Assembly: GCA_016617855.1 (NCBI GenBank)
Contig: JAECUM010006660.1
Location: forward strand, 1 to 64,000
DNA from: Megalonaias nervosa
Lineage: Eukaryota; Mollusca; Bivalvia; Unionida; Unionidae
Length of the DNA stretch: 64,000 nucleotides
Direction of reading: 5' to 3'
Shown: piece by piece, positions 20,871-30,700 of the stretch
Layout: every line of letters starts with the position of its first letter
Numbering within the stretch: the stretch's first letter is position 1
The notes under the pieces: model-generated
Database searches by the model: none
Seen by the model: the letters and a program-made list of their open reading frames with translations, nothing else
What the model was told of the DNA's origin: nothing
Program-made: the position numbers and the translations under genes

Positions 20871-22174
20871 ATGCACAGAGAGTCTTGTGAATGTGCCAAG
20901 GCGGAACTGGATCTGTTTGTCATGCCACCCACCATGATGACGATGCAAGAATTCCAATGGGAAGAATTTCATCCCGTCTCCTCTGTCAAGGACTCAGGAT
21001 CAGCGCCCATCGAATTTGAAATCAAAGGACAGCCCAAAGATTACATCGATCTGAATAGCAGTTACTTGTACTTGAAAGTCAAGGTTCCCGACACGGACGG
21101 TATTGCCAATCTAGACATCGAGGATGTAGTAACCCCCGTCAACAACTTCATGCATTCCTTGTTCAATTCAGTGGATTTGTACTTGAATAACAAACTGATC
21201 AGCAGTAGCATGGATAATTAACCTTATCGAGCGGATCTCGAAAATCTCTTGACGTATGGAAAAGAAGCCAAAGTGACTCATCTGGATGCCTGCGTAGTAT
21301 GAAAACCTGACACGCCGGGCAAGTTCAAAAGCCTAGATTCACACAATGTGGGGTTTAAAGACCGTCAGACCAAAATTGCACAAAGCCGTAGTTTAAAACT
21401 GATGGATCGTTTGCATTTGGACATGTGGTTGCAAGCGAGGTATTTGCTGAATGGAGTGCATGTCCGTCTCAGATTGAATCGATGCAGCGCCACTTTCCAT
21501 TTGATGGCTGCAGCTGATGCCGTTTACAAAACTGTCATCTACGAAGCTCTGTTCTACGTATTCCGTGTGGAAGTGTTACCTAAGGTGGGAAACGACATCA
21601 GTCACACTTTGAGCAGAACGACCGCCAATATCCGATACGACGATTGGAAGTGAAAACCTTCACCATTCCCGCGAACCAGCTATCCATGATCGAAGATCAT
21701 CTGTTCCAAGGACAGTTACCAAAATGTTCAGTCATTGATATCCTCGAGAATTCAGCCTTCAATGGAACCGACAATGAAAATCCTTTCGAGTTTAAGAACT
21801 TTGACGTATCCAAGATCGAAGTCATTCGAGATGGCAAGACCTTGTGTACCAGACCTTTCGAACCTATCTTTGAGCACAAAAATTACTTGAGGTCGCACTT
21901 GTCCTTGTACGAAGCCACCGGACAGTTAGGGACTAACACCAGTCACGGCAATTCGTATGACGATTATACAGGAAGTTACGCTTTGACTGCTTTCGATTTC
22001 ACTCCTGACCAAAGCAGTGATGAGGGAGATTTTCACCCTATAAAATCAGGCTAAGTTCGAGTGGGACTTCAGTTTAAAGGACCACTGAATTAAACAGTGA
22101 ACGTTATCCTGTATGCAGAATTCGACAATACGATAGAAATCAACAGTTTGAGAGAAGTCATTCTAGACTGTTAG
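20871..22174 (+). pseudogene. Major capsid protein (double jelly roll, hexon-like), broken
   Basis: Start ATG 20871. The N-terminus has SCECAKAELDLF and then EFEIKG...DYIDLNSSYLYLKVKV, the standard Polinton major capsid opening. NNFMHSLFNSVDLYLN follows. A stop near 21219 follows SMDN, and TGA occurs at 21300. Further frameshifts occur near 21650. The C-terminal part (FDFTPDQSSDEGDF, then YAEFDNTIEINSLREV) ends at TAG 22172-22174. A length of about 430 residues is close to the usual 450-550. Confidence 0.85.
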
Positions 22175-22179
22175 AAGCT

Positions 22180-22687
22180 ATGGAACACACTGATCCCTCA
22201 TTGAATGGTGGAGAACCTTTGGAAATAAAATGGCAGGATATCTTGGAAGCAGAACCATCCACCAGAAAATACAAAGACGAAGAGGACATGTGATGTCCAG
22301 ATTGCCAGAACAAGAATAACATTTAGTCTCCTCTTTTGCTAAACATCTGGCAGAAACAATTACAGTGTTGACCAAAAAAGATTACTGTGGATGTCAAAAT
22401 GATCATCCCAGTTAAATTCAACACGATAAATGCCTAATGATGAGTCAAGAAGAAAAATTGGACGAGTATCTGGATGACGCTTGAGGTCTCAACTCGGAAA
22501 ATGCAGTGTTGCATTAGTGATATAAAGACTTGCATGATCATTTCCCCCTCCACTGACTGATCTAGAGATCCATCGAATTGAATCTCTCTTGGCACAGAGT
22601 ACGGAGACGAAGCGAAGAGACGCTTACTTGACAGAGATTTTCAAGCAAAAAGTCAGGGTTGAATTGATAACTTATCATTACCTGTGA
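22180..22687 (+). pseudogene. Cys/His Polinton protein of unknown function, broken
   Basis: ATG 22180 follows the capsid stop. MEHTDPSLN is acidic and breaks at a TGA near 22290. A later frame contains KDYCGCQNDHPS and HDKCLMM, a C-x-C-x(3)-H...H-x2-C arrangement that could bind zinc and that I recall in a common Polinton gene. Two more stops are followed by a helical segment (DLEIHRIESLLAQSTETKRR) ending at TGA 22685-22687. The role is unknown. Confidence 0.5.
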
Positions 22688-22710
22688 AACAAGAAAGAAC
22701 AAAACAAAAA

Positions 22711-23170
22711 ATGGATACCTGTGAACTGTATTACCTTTTGAAAAACAGTTCGCACACCGCTTATTGGATACCTGTCGTGTGCGCTAAACGTGAACTACCT
22801 CATCGCAAACCTCCAGACCATCAAGCTTATGTCATCAACACGGACGACTGTCATCTCCCAGGAATCCACTGGGTAGCCGTCTACTTTCCCCACGATGCCT
22901 GCGTGGAGTATTTTGATTCGTATGGATTGCCGCTTTTGGAAGACGACATCATCGACTTTATGAGAAAAAATGCCCATACAACACGATTCAATAATGTGGA
23001 ATTACAAGGCTCTGATTCCATGGTGTGTGTCTAATATTGTGTGTATTTTCTTCTTCAACGTAGTCTTGGATAACCCTTAGAACATTTAGAGACTTAGTTA
23101 GATCGTGACTCTTCTAGAAACGATGAAAAAGTAGATAGATGGTTTTGTGACCATTATGGATTTCTCTTGT
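22711..23170 (+). pseudogene. Adenain-type cysteine protease (virion maturation), broken
   Basis: ATG 22711 (MDTCELYYLL). The catalytic motifs are in order: PGIHWVAVYF (His), VEYFDSYG (Asp), ELQGSDS (oxyanion Gln) and SMVCV (Cys), followed by a TAA where a Tyr-Cys helix (YCVYFLL) should continue in the same frame. The usual Gly after the nucleophile appears as Val. Further degraded coding (NDEKVDRWF) reaches about 23170. This C48-like protease matures capsid precursors in adenovirus-like lineages. Confidence 0.8.
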
Positions 23171-23448
23171 CTTTAGCTAGGAAAACGTAGTGTAAATCAA
23201 TGGCCAAATAAACTCCATCAGTGGAAGTCTAACTTGACTTCACAACGTTGTCAACCTTGTCAAGAATTTATTTGAAAAAATGTGTTGATGTCATATTATT
23301 TGTTGGTGGTATTTCGGTTGAATAAAATGTTATAAAAATTATTGTTGGTGGTTTGTGTTAAATATTTTTTTATCACTAATCATGCTCTTTGACTTCTCTC
23401 AATCCCTCAGCATGAGATGAGCTATAGCATTCCTTTCCAAAAAAATCG
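23171..23448 (+). other. Short coding remnant and AT-rich spacer
   Basis: A frame of about 35 codons just after TTTCTCTTGTCTTTAG reads KRSVNQWPNKLHQW and then QRCQPCQEFI before a TGA at about 23272. The preceding pyrimidine tract plus AG looks like a splice acceptor, but no donor is assigned. AATAAA occurs at 23206 and 23321. Confidence 0.3.
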
Positions 23449-23492
23449 CAGGGATGTTTTCAATCGTTTCCGCGCTTGAGACATATAACGCG
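23449..23492 (+). promoter_or_regulatory. Accessory promoter cassette 1
   Basis: ATGTTTTCAATCGTTTCCGC followed by GCTTGAG and ATATAA (23483-23488) aligns with the stronger copies at 24431 and 25590. It lies about 55 bases before the ATG at 23541. This is the most diverged of the three. Confidence 0.55.
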
Positions 23493-23540
23493 AGGCGGTC
23501 TCCAGACAATTATCCATTGTTAATGTGTCAACCTGTGAAG

Positions 23541-23928
23541 ATGTCTTCAAGACTAGCAAAGCTGAACGAAGCTCACGTCCATTTGCATCGCGTCAGGCAA
23601 AACCTGATTCCAAAACCTGACGAGATTGAAAATGTCAGGATGTTGAAAGTGGCACAAGACCTGAAAAAAGAGGTGTTTAGAGAAGAAATAAAAAAGTAGC
23701 AAGAAGAATGGACGGAGAAGTACAGACTTCTGAGACAGCAGAGACAGAGCAGCAGCAGCAACAACAACAACAGCTACAGGAACCAGACAGGGGTTTTGTG
23801 GACTGTTGTGTAGACACTAAAGAGTTCTTCTCCTTACGCAGAAACTGACCCTATCCTGTGGGAAAGCCTGCAGCCAGACAGGGACGCAATCTTAGACGAT
23901 AAGAGATTGCCACAACCCCCAACGAAAC
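23541..23928 (+). pseudogene. Right-arm coiled-coil accessory gene 1
   Basis: I do not recognise this gene. Start ATG 23541 chosen because it follows the promoter cassette and gives MSSRLAKLNEAHVHLHRVRQ, which resembles the start of the gene at 24576. A charged helix (KVAQDLKKEVFREEIKK) reaches a TAG at 23697; the frame continues as coiled coil, then poly-Gln from CAG/CAA codons, and after a frameshift at about 23840 an acidic Pro-rich end (DPILWESLQPDRD). A histone-type stem-loop follows. The original stop codon is not clear. Function unknown. Confidence 0.5.
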
Positions 23929-23968
23929 AGCTCTTTTCAGGGCTACCCCAAAAATGTAGAAAAGAGCG
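23929..23968 (+). terminator. Histone-type 3' stem-loop and downstream element
   Basis: AGCTCT-TTTC-AGGGCT at 23929-23944 makes a six-pair stem with one G-U and a TTTC loop. ACCCCA follows immediately. GAAAAGAGCG at 23959-23968 matches the downstream purine element. The bases after it (AGTAGTCAAATTGCC) resemble those after the loop at 25163. Confidence 0.75.
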
Positions 23969-24014
23969 AGTAGTCAAATTGCCAAAAAATGTGTGTATTT
24001 GTGTTTGTCTGTAG

Positions 24015-24305
<291 letters not shown>

Positions 24306-24395
24306 AGGGTTTTTTGTCTGGATGGGAATAAAGTGTGTTTGTAGGAAAAAGTTAACGTCAGTGTTTCTTTAAGGTCCGCGCATTCCATGTTTTGA

Positions 24396-24466
24396 TCGTG
24401 ATGTGGGTATTGTTAGTTGTTGTGTAAGAGGTGTTTTCCTTCACGTCCGTGCTTCAGGGATATAAA
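24396..24466 (+). promoter_or_regulatory. Accessory promoter cassette 2
   Basis: GTGTTTTCCTTCACG continues into TTCACGTCCGTGCTT (24440-24454) and ATATAAA (24460-24466). About 70 bases, including the upstream GATGTGGGTA and GTAAGAG words, match cassette 3 at 25561-25623. It stands 110 bases before the ATG at 24576. Confidence 0.7.
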
Positions 24467-24575
24467 GCAAAGCGTTAGGGGCTATAATCAGTCGCGAAGC
24501 ACTCAATGCATAGGCGACTTTAATCCATGGACACACAGTCTGGCTATCCATCGTTGACGTATCAACAAGACAAAA

Positions 24576-25135
24576 ATGAGTAGAATTGCCAAACTTTTAG
24601 AACTCCAGATGCACGTGGAATATGCCAGGCGACTCCTGGATGAGCTGGCTATGGAGGAGATCCAGGAGGAAGCCAAACTTGAAGAAGAGGAGGAGAGGAC
24701 AAAGAAAGAAGAGGAGAAGGAAAAGAAGAAAGAAATGATCCCACCTCACCTCATGATTATGCCTCAGTGTGAGGTGAAGCATAAAGTCTGGACAACAACA
24801 CCACCACTACTACCACCACCACCACTGCCACCACGTCAGCCACAGCCACAACCACTATCACCAGTACCATGGGCCGCTGTCCCCCAGGCGGAAAACTGGG
24901 ACGAATAGTTGGAGAGACAGCGGCAAGAGTGGGAGCCGCAGAGTCCTCATCATCCCCGGGTCTGGCATAGGAGAAAGCAGAGGGAACAAGTATTCACTGT
25001 CCCTCAAAGTGAAAACTGGGAAGATGAGGCCTCTCATCAACCATCATCTGCGCTCCCAACCACACGCATTAATTGGGAGAACGACTGGAGTCTGGGATGT
25101 GTGTGTGGTGCTCGACCTGGAAGGTGCCAGCATTA
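24576..25135 (+). pseudogene. Right-arm coiled-coil accessory gene 2, one in-frame stop
   Basis: I do not recognise this gene. From ATG 24576, MSRIAKLLELQMHVEYARRL leads into a Glu/Lys coiled coil, then a Thr/Pro-rich linker with Pro runs. A TAG at 24906-24908 interrupts the frame, which continues open to TAA 25133-25135. Without that stop it would be about 185 codons. A short motif recurs: VPQAENWDE just before the TAG, VPQSENWED about 38 codons later, then INWENDW. Such spaced repeats look like binding motifs for a partner, which is inference. A promoter cassette precedes it and a stem-loop follows 28 bases after the final stop. Confidence 0.6.
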
Positions 25136-25162
25136 AAAGGTGTATTTAGAGTTTACAAAAAT

Positions 25163-25200
25163 AGCCCTTCTCAGAGCTAACTATATCTCTAGAAAAGAGA
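25163..25200 (+). terminator. Histone-type 3' stem-loop (imperfect) and downstream element
   Basis: AGCCCT-TCTC-AGAGCT at 25163-25178: five of six positions pair, with one C/A mismatch. TCTC is an accepted loop variant. AACTA follows, and AGAAAAGAGA is at 25191-25200. The 3' flank resembles the other copies. Confidence 0.55.
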
Positions 25201-25560
25201 GACTATTGATTAGTTGCCAATAATACGATTTTGTGTGTGTATGTGTGTGTGCGTGTGTGTATGCGTGCGAGTGTACGTTTGTATGTGTGGATGTGTGCTT
25301 GTTTTTTCTATTAACAAAAAAAATCCCTTCTCCCTGCACAAAATAATATTTGTAAAAGTGAAATAGTGTAACTATAAACACCAACTCCTTTATCTGATGT
25401 TATTGTAAGTGATTGTAGGTGATAATGTGTTTTTTAAAATAAAACATTTCATTCCCACAATGTGTTGCTAGTACATAAAGTGGATTTTATTGGTATGAGT
25501 GTGTTAGCTTGTAAAAAAATTATTTTACGTTAACACTAATATCTCTGTGGATTGGTTGGT
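25201..25560 (+). other. Spacer, no gene seen
   Basis: A short TG-rich tract lies at 25232-25290, then AT-rich sequence with an AATAAAA near 25439. No ORF or repeat of note. Confidence 0.5.
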
Positions 25561-25623
25561 TGATGATATGGGTAGTTGGTAAGAGGGGGTGTTTTTCTTC
25601 ACGTCCGTGCTTGAAGTATATAA
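25561..25623 (+). promoter_or_regulatory. Accessory promoter cassette 3, in front of hairpin array 1
   Basis: TTCACGTCCGTGCTT is at 25598-25612 and TATATAA at 25617-25623. It is nearly identical to cassette 2, but no ORF follows. The first strong hairpin begins 35 bases after the TATA box, close to the expected RNA 5' end. Confidence 0.7.
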
Positions 25624-25657
25624 TGTGTAGAGTTCATCATTCGTGCCAAACAAAAAA

Positions 25658-26105
25658 CTGCGCGGGTGTCTCTGAGATGTCGACCGGAACCCGATTATTC
25701 AGCAGAGACGCTCGTGCAGATTAAACCCGAAATCAAAATAGGGCGTAAACAACTAAATAAATCACGAAACCTAATCTGCGCCGGTGTCTCTGAAATGTCG
25801 ACCGGGACCTGATTATTCAGCGGAGATACTCATGCAGATTAAATCCTAAATTAAAATTAAAATAGGACGTAACAACTAAATTAATAACGAAACACGCAAA
25901 TAATAGACAAAAAACTAAGCGGGTGTCTCTGAAATGTTGAGGGGGGCCCGATTACTCAGCAGAGACACCCGTACAGTTTCAAACTACACTTAAGAAACAA
26001 CTAAATTAATCACGAAACACGCAAATAATAGACACGAAACTAAGCGGGTGTCTCTGAAATGTCGAGGGGGACCTGATTACTCAGCGGAGACATGCGTACA
26101 GTTTC
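25658..26105 (+). ncRNA. Hairpin array 1: four tandem structured-RNA units
   Basis: Four units at 25658-25719, 25773-25840, 25912-25979 and 26036-26105, with a period of 115-139 bases. All share GGTGTCTCTG in the 5' arm, a loop with GATTA(T/C)TCAGC and a matching 3' arm. Unit 1 has a 17-pair stem including three wobbles. Unit 2 has outer AATCTGC/GCAGATT plus an inner stem. Unit 3 has a perfect 12-pair CGGGTGTCTCTG stem plus outer AAACT/AGTTT. Unit 4 has GAAACT/AGTTTC outside. Outer pairs change together between units, which supports conserved RNA structure. It has no coding frame. It could be a cluster of small-RNA precursors or a structured regulatory RNA. Confidence 0.7.
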
Positions 26106-26280
26106 AAACTACTCTTAAGAAAAAGCAAAACAATTAAATAAACCGAGGAACCTAACCAAAACACCTTTAAAATAAAATTTAAAAACAAATTATATATTCT
26201 CCACTACCCCATCCCTCTATTACCCCTATAACACTCATCTTCACATAAAATTAACCCATATTAACACCTTCCCATGCTCA
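26106..26280. other. A-rich spacer
   Basis: AT-rich linker between hairpin arrays 1 and 2. No ORF or clear structure. Confidence 0.5.
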
Positions 26281-26309
26281 TTATCAAAGATGGCAGCTAT
26301 TCCATCGAG

Positions 26310-26660
26310 AAATTAAGGTATGTCCATAAAATCCTAGACATGATAAGGTGGTCCGAAGATCTGGACCATCAGGGCCGTAACCAAGTGGCGACGTAAAACA
26401 GTTATATAAACTACCGTATGTCCCCAAATAGTATCATATAAGGTGGTCAAATCCCAATGACCATCAGGCCCCGCCGCACAAGGTGGCAATTAAATACTAC
26501 ACGCTCATGTACGGTCCCAAATTATGTTTAACAAACCCCAGACTGTTAGGCCCTCCTAAAAGCAAGTAGGTTCCCTAGGACCCCAAACCAATAGAGTATA
26601 TAAGGTGGTCTAAGTCCAGGACCACCAGGGCCAGTCATACAATGTGACAACACAAATATA
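26310..26660 (+). ncRNA. Hairpin array 2: four tandem units
   Basis: Units are centred on stems GGTGGTCC/GGACCATC (26347-26370), GGTGGTCA/TGACCATC (26442-26465), a diverged one TTTAACA...TGTTAGG (26527-26550) and GGTGGTCT/GGACCACC (26604-26626). Each stem is followed by AGG(G/C)CC and later a GTGGCAAC-like word, and preceded by a TCCCCAAAT-like word and ATATAAGG. Stem positions differ by paired changes (C-G to A-T; G-U to G-C). The period is about 80-95 bases. No coding frame. The function is unknown. Confidence 0.6.
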
Positions 26661-26869
26661 TGCATACTAATGGCTGCCATCTGAGGTAGACTCCTTTTCG
26701 TTTAAAAACAGAACAGAGTATTTCCAAATTCTACATTTCAAACTCTTTCGGCGTTAAATTCATTATATATTCAAAATTCGTGCAAGACAATTTCGATCAA
26801 CGACCCTGACACTACGGACCTTCCGGTGCTGTTTTGCGCCGCCCCGCCGACCCTTTTCCGCCTTTTCCT

Positions 26870-27205
26870 CTGCCAGACATTCATTTAACAGCGTGCATTG
26901 CAGGCATAAAAATATGCTAACCAAATATGAGTGTGTGCCTCGAATCCCACTCAGAACACTGATTGATATAAGCGACTGAAACATGAGTGCGTGATGGGTT
27001 ATTTGCCACTCATCAGGCCATCCATTCAGGCAAAGTGGAACACACCATTTACCGTTTCTCTGCCTGACGGCTCATTTAGCAGTACTCATTTAGTGCATTA
27101 AAGCCTGGGTGAGGTGGCTCTCATTCCCTCTCCCAGGGATATTTAACAGCCTGACATGCAGGCATTAAACAGTGGCACATGCACGATATGTGCGCAAGCC
27201 ACTAT
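26870..27205 (+). ncRNA. Hairpin cluster 3, less regular
   Basis: Several perfect inverted repeats are packed together: TGAGTG/CACTCA (26928-26953), ATGAGTG/CACTCAT (26983-27013), a composite TTTAA-GCCTG/CAGGC-TTAAA (27142-27169) and AGTGGC-ACAT/ATGT-GCCACT (27171-27203). Words CATTTAACAGC and GCAGGCAT(T)AAA recur at 26882 and 27141. No coding frame. Confidence 0.5.
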
Positions 27206-27256
27206 AATTTCAAAGAACTGAACTGAATTCGTGCCATTCAACACTGAATAACAAAA

Positions 27257-27649
27257 ATGGCCAGCAATATCGTAGAGAAACTGAACAAGTTGCAGGAAGT
27301 ATTAGACGATTTGGGAATGGTGGAGGAAATGTTGGTGAGAGTAGAGCATGGGTGTTTTAACCCCCATCGTGTAAAGATGGAAATCAACAATTTAAGAAGA
27401 GCCAATGAAAGACTAAAAGCACTGATCTAAACGGAAAAAGAAGAAAAGGAGGATCTAGAGGAAAAAGAGCAAATCAGAGTTTACAACGATAAGCTTGAAA
27501 AAGAAGAAGAAAATGAAAAGAGAAAAAAAAACGAGATAGCTGTGAAGGAAGAAGAGGAGGATGAAAAGGATGAGAAGAAAAAGAAGAAGAAGAATGTAGT
27601 GGAGAAGATAAGGTGCTGGTGGCAAAGAAAACGACAAGACAGAAATTAG
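27257..27649 (+). pseudogene. Right-arm coiled-coil accessory gene 3, one in-frame stop
   Basis: I do not recognise this gene. From ATG 27257 the frame codes MASNIVEKLNKLQEVLDDLG and more, ending at TAA 27428-27430 (57 residues). The same frame then stays open as a Lys/Glu-rich coiled coil with poly-Lys and a Trp pair to TAG 27647-27649. One substitution could explain the stop. The N-terminus resembles those at 23541 and 24576. A weak TATA-like CTATAATTT lies at 27202. No histone-type loop was found after it. Confidence 0.5.
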
Positions 27650-27703
27650 AAGAAGAAACGCAAAGACCTATTTCATGGCCCCTCCAATTCAATCTAAAGA
27701 TAG

Positions 27704-29187
27704 ATGAAAATATACATTTCTTATAATCGGGATGGTGAACGTTGGTTCCGCAGAAGAAACAGAAAACTTGATGAACGAAACTCTTTAATACATGTACCCC
27801 TGACAAAAACGGCAGCTAAAGTGCTAACAATTTTGCTTGTTACTTTGGACACATATTTCAACTGTTAATAACGTCAATGTGTACAAATATTCAAACAAAC
27901 ATATCACCTTAGACCAAATCAATATGCTGGGAACAGACGTGTCCAAATGCATGCAATCCATAAAAGAATAACTAATAACAGGATAAACAACATAGTTACC
28001 CAATTAAAAGTGGCAACGCAAGGGACAAAAATAAACCTATAAACAGTTTACAAACAAAAGACAGCAAGATTACAAGAAAGAAAATGCAAATCCACTAGAA
28101 AGCAAATAAAGAAAGGAGACGAAAATTGTAACGAAATGAGATAAAAACGTGGACGAGACTAATGATGAGTGTTACGAATATGTAATTAAATTACTTGTGT
28201 GTTAGTTTTTAATTTTTTTTTATTTTATTTTATTTTTATTTCATTACATTTTATTGCAATGATAATTTTCATTGGATTTGAATCTCTTTTTCGGAAAATT
28301 GAATTGACATGATTAGATTATAACGATTTCTTCAGCACTATTTTTAGGTCACCCTGGTTCATAGATCTTGTAAACACTAAGTGGAAATGATTGTCTATTA
28401 CCAAGGTCATTTTCGGCCCACGTGTTAGCTGAGTTGTAAGAAACCTTTCTTTTTTAATTTATTTCCAGTGTGAGAATTTGAGTCTTAGATAAGGCTATTC
28501 TAACTACGTGCTAAATGGTATTTATTTTTTATTGCGCTGTTCAAATTAGCGGTCACGTCGCCTGTCACGTGAGCTACTACGTGATCTAAAATCGAGGCTT
28601 AAAACAGCCAATTAGTAGTAGATTAGTCCAGTCGTAATTTTTACACTTCAGAGCTCAAGGTATTTTATTGTTGAAGCCAGATTTTTTTTTTTTTTTGAAG
28701 TTCATCTATTTTTTGAGATTTAATAATTTATTCTCTAGAAAATTAAACAAGTGTCCTTTTTTATAAAAAGTTCTGAGACAAAGAAATTCAGTGGAAATTT
28801 ATTCTGGAATTCTGAACGGAATCATAAACTGTGATTCAACGAGGATCTGTTGCCATAAATACAACGACCTCATCTGACGTCATCGCCTCCATATTGGAAT
28901 TTCATCGAGATTCAAACCTGGATTCAATTAGAACTGTTTAGAGATAGGACTTATATTTTTCAATCCTAGGAGTAAATTTTGGATTATATTCACAAACCGT
29001 AAGTCCTATTTCCAATTTTTACATTGTTTTCTAGGGAAATAAATTATTTTGTTAAAATTTACAAAGCTTGTTGACTTCACTCTTTTCTTTTGTTACATTT
29101 GTACGAGCCTACACGTAACATGAGGAAGTGGATGAACAATTCGTTTTAAGTGTAAAACGGTGCAGTACTGTAAGCTATTTCTTGTGA
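27704..29187 (+). pseudogene. Unrecognised right-arm gene split by a solo LTR
   Basis: A 54-codon ORF (27704-27868) reads MKIYISYNRDGERWFRRRNR and ends in a hydrophobic stretch. Downstream, another frame is coding-like but has many TAA/TAG/TGA (for example HITLDQINMLGTDVSKC). Its last part, NVDETNDE at 28146-28169, is interrupted exactly by the LTR at 28170-29120. On the far side it resumes after the duplicated TGAG as EVDEQFVLSVKR, stopping at 29187. I see no known domain. Confidence 0.4.
28170..29120 (+). mobile_element. Solo-LTR-like insertion, copy A
   Basis: A 951 bp element begins TGTTACG and ends CGTAACA, flanked by the 4 bp direct repeat TGAG (28166-28169 and 29121-29124). TG...CA ends, a long single unit and no coding content suggest a solo LTR of a Ty3/gypsy-like element. 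A non-autonomous DNA transposon with short inverted ends is the alternative. It contains TGACGTCA, a CRE-type promoter site, near 28875. It inserted into the Polinton right arm. Confidence 0.8.
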
Positions 29188-29913
29188 ATCATTGCAAGCA
29201 GATTTGCACAATCGGGAATAATAACTTACTTGGAAAATAAAAGGTTACATCAGACAACAATGCCGATGTTCCGTAGAAGGAACGGAAGCCTATTAGATGG
29301 AACAGCACTTCAAAAACACGTTTTAACGATCCATTGTTTCATTGGTTTAAAGATATACATCACTGTTTTAAACCCGCCAAAGGGTGGAAAATTCCAAGAT
29401 CAAAGATCTTAAATTGCAAACGATTTTATCTAGGTTTCTTGTCACTCTATACAGTATATTTCAAAATGGTCAAAATTGCAATACTTCTTACACTGATGTT
29501 ATTGATCATATATCTATCTCGTGTTCAAAAGCACACAGATCTTCATAACACACACAAACACACATGCACACACACATACACGCACACATACATACATACA
29601 CATATTGGTGTATGTATATATATAAAATTCTTGTTTGTATGAGTGTGCAATTTATATATTTAATTGTACGGCATATCCTTGTCATTCTCTATGCTGTTGA
29701 TCTTCCAAAAGGAGGAAAGAACGATGGGTTATTTTTATTTCGATAGGTTCAAGCAGTATTTGAAAACAGTATCTGAAAATAGAGTTTAGAGCGTGTTTGT
29801 TCGATATTTTGTTTTCCTTTAATGCATACGTTTCTGTTTTATGCTGAATCGTGACTTTTCTCGACAATTTATTTTATGTTACCCAGAACTGATCATTGGT
29901 ATAAGTTATTTTA

Positions 29914-29988
<75 letters not shown>

Positions 29989-30700
29989 TGTGAATGAAAT
30001 ACAAGCACATGTGTATAATTGATAATGAGCAGAAGGGGAATGTTTAGGTAATCCGATATTCAAATAATTTCAGCTCTTTCATTTCTTCTTAATCTAGTAT
30101 TAATTTGTACTGCTATAAATAGTCGTTAGTACTTTTTAATTTCAATACGGGCATTCACCTATCAAGCCTGTATCAGTCTGTGATCGTTTTAATAGTACTT
30201 AACACCAATATTTATGATTCTATTTTGTGAAATGAATATCGGTCATATTACATACTGGTTGTTGGATCTATATAGGCTTTTTATGACATATATCTCAGAA
30301 TTCCTTCTGTTATGATTAGCTGTTTATCTAGTGTCTCCTATCCACCGCTATGCGTGGATTGGGAGTAAAGATCGTCTACCGCTGATGGGCTAATCACTCT
30401 CCTACAATCAGTTGGAACTTTCCGATAAACGGTATTTGTCAAACTACGGGATGATTTGCTTTGAAGACGGATTTACTGGTTTTGATATTCCAACTTGATT
30501 CATAACAATACATTTATTTGCTAAAATAAATATTGACATAAAGAATTAAAAACAAAGTATAACAAATAAAAACAAAAAATCCATATTTTTTAATCACCAT
30601 TTGTTGTTGAAATTTACATTGGTATGTCACTATTTTCAGATATATTGTCAAATTGTATGCAAAAAGGCCAAGTGCTTCTCTCATGTATGTATTTATGTAT
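29188..30700. other. Intergenic, no supported gene
   Basis: Short frames at 29230-29412 and 29334-29642 include a hydrophobic stretch (KMVKIAILLTLMLLIIYL) running into a CA-repeat tail. I do not consider it established coding. A (CT)n tract is at 29917-29984. Confidence 0.45.

Noticed and set aside
26700..27000. CRISPR-like array because of regularly spaced repeats
   Set aside because: Eukaryotic context; the repeats are long, degenerate and include their spacers, so they are tandem hairpin units.
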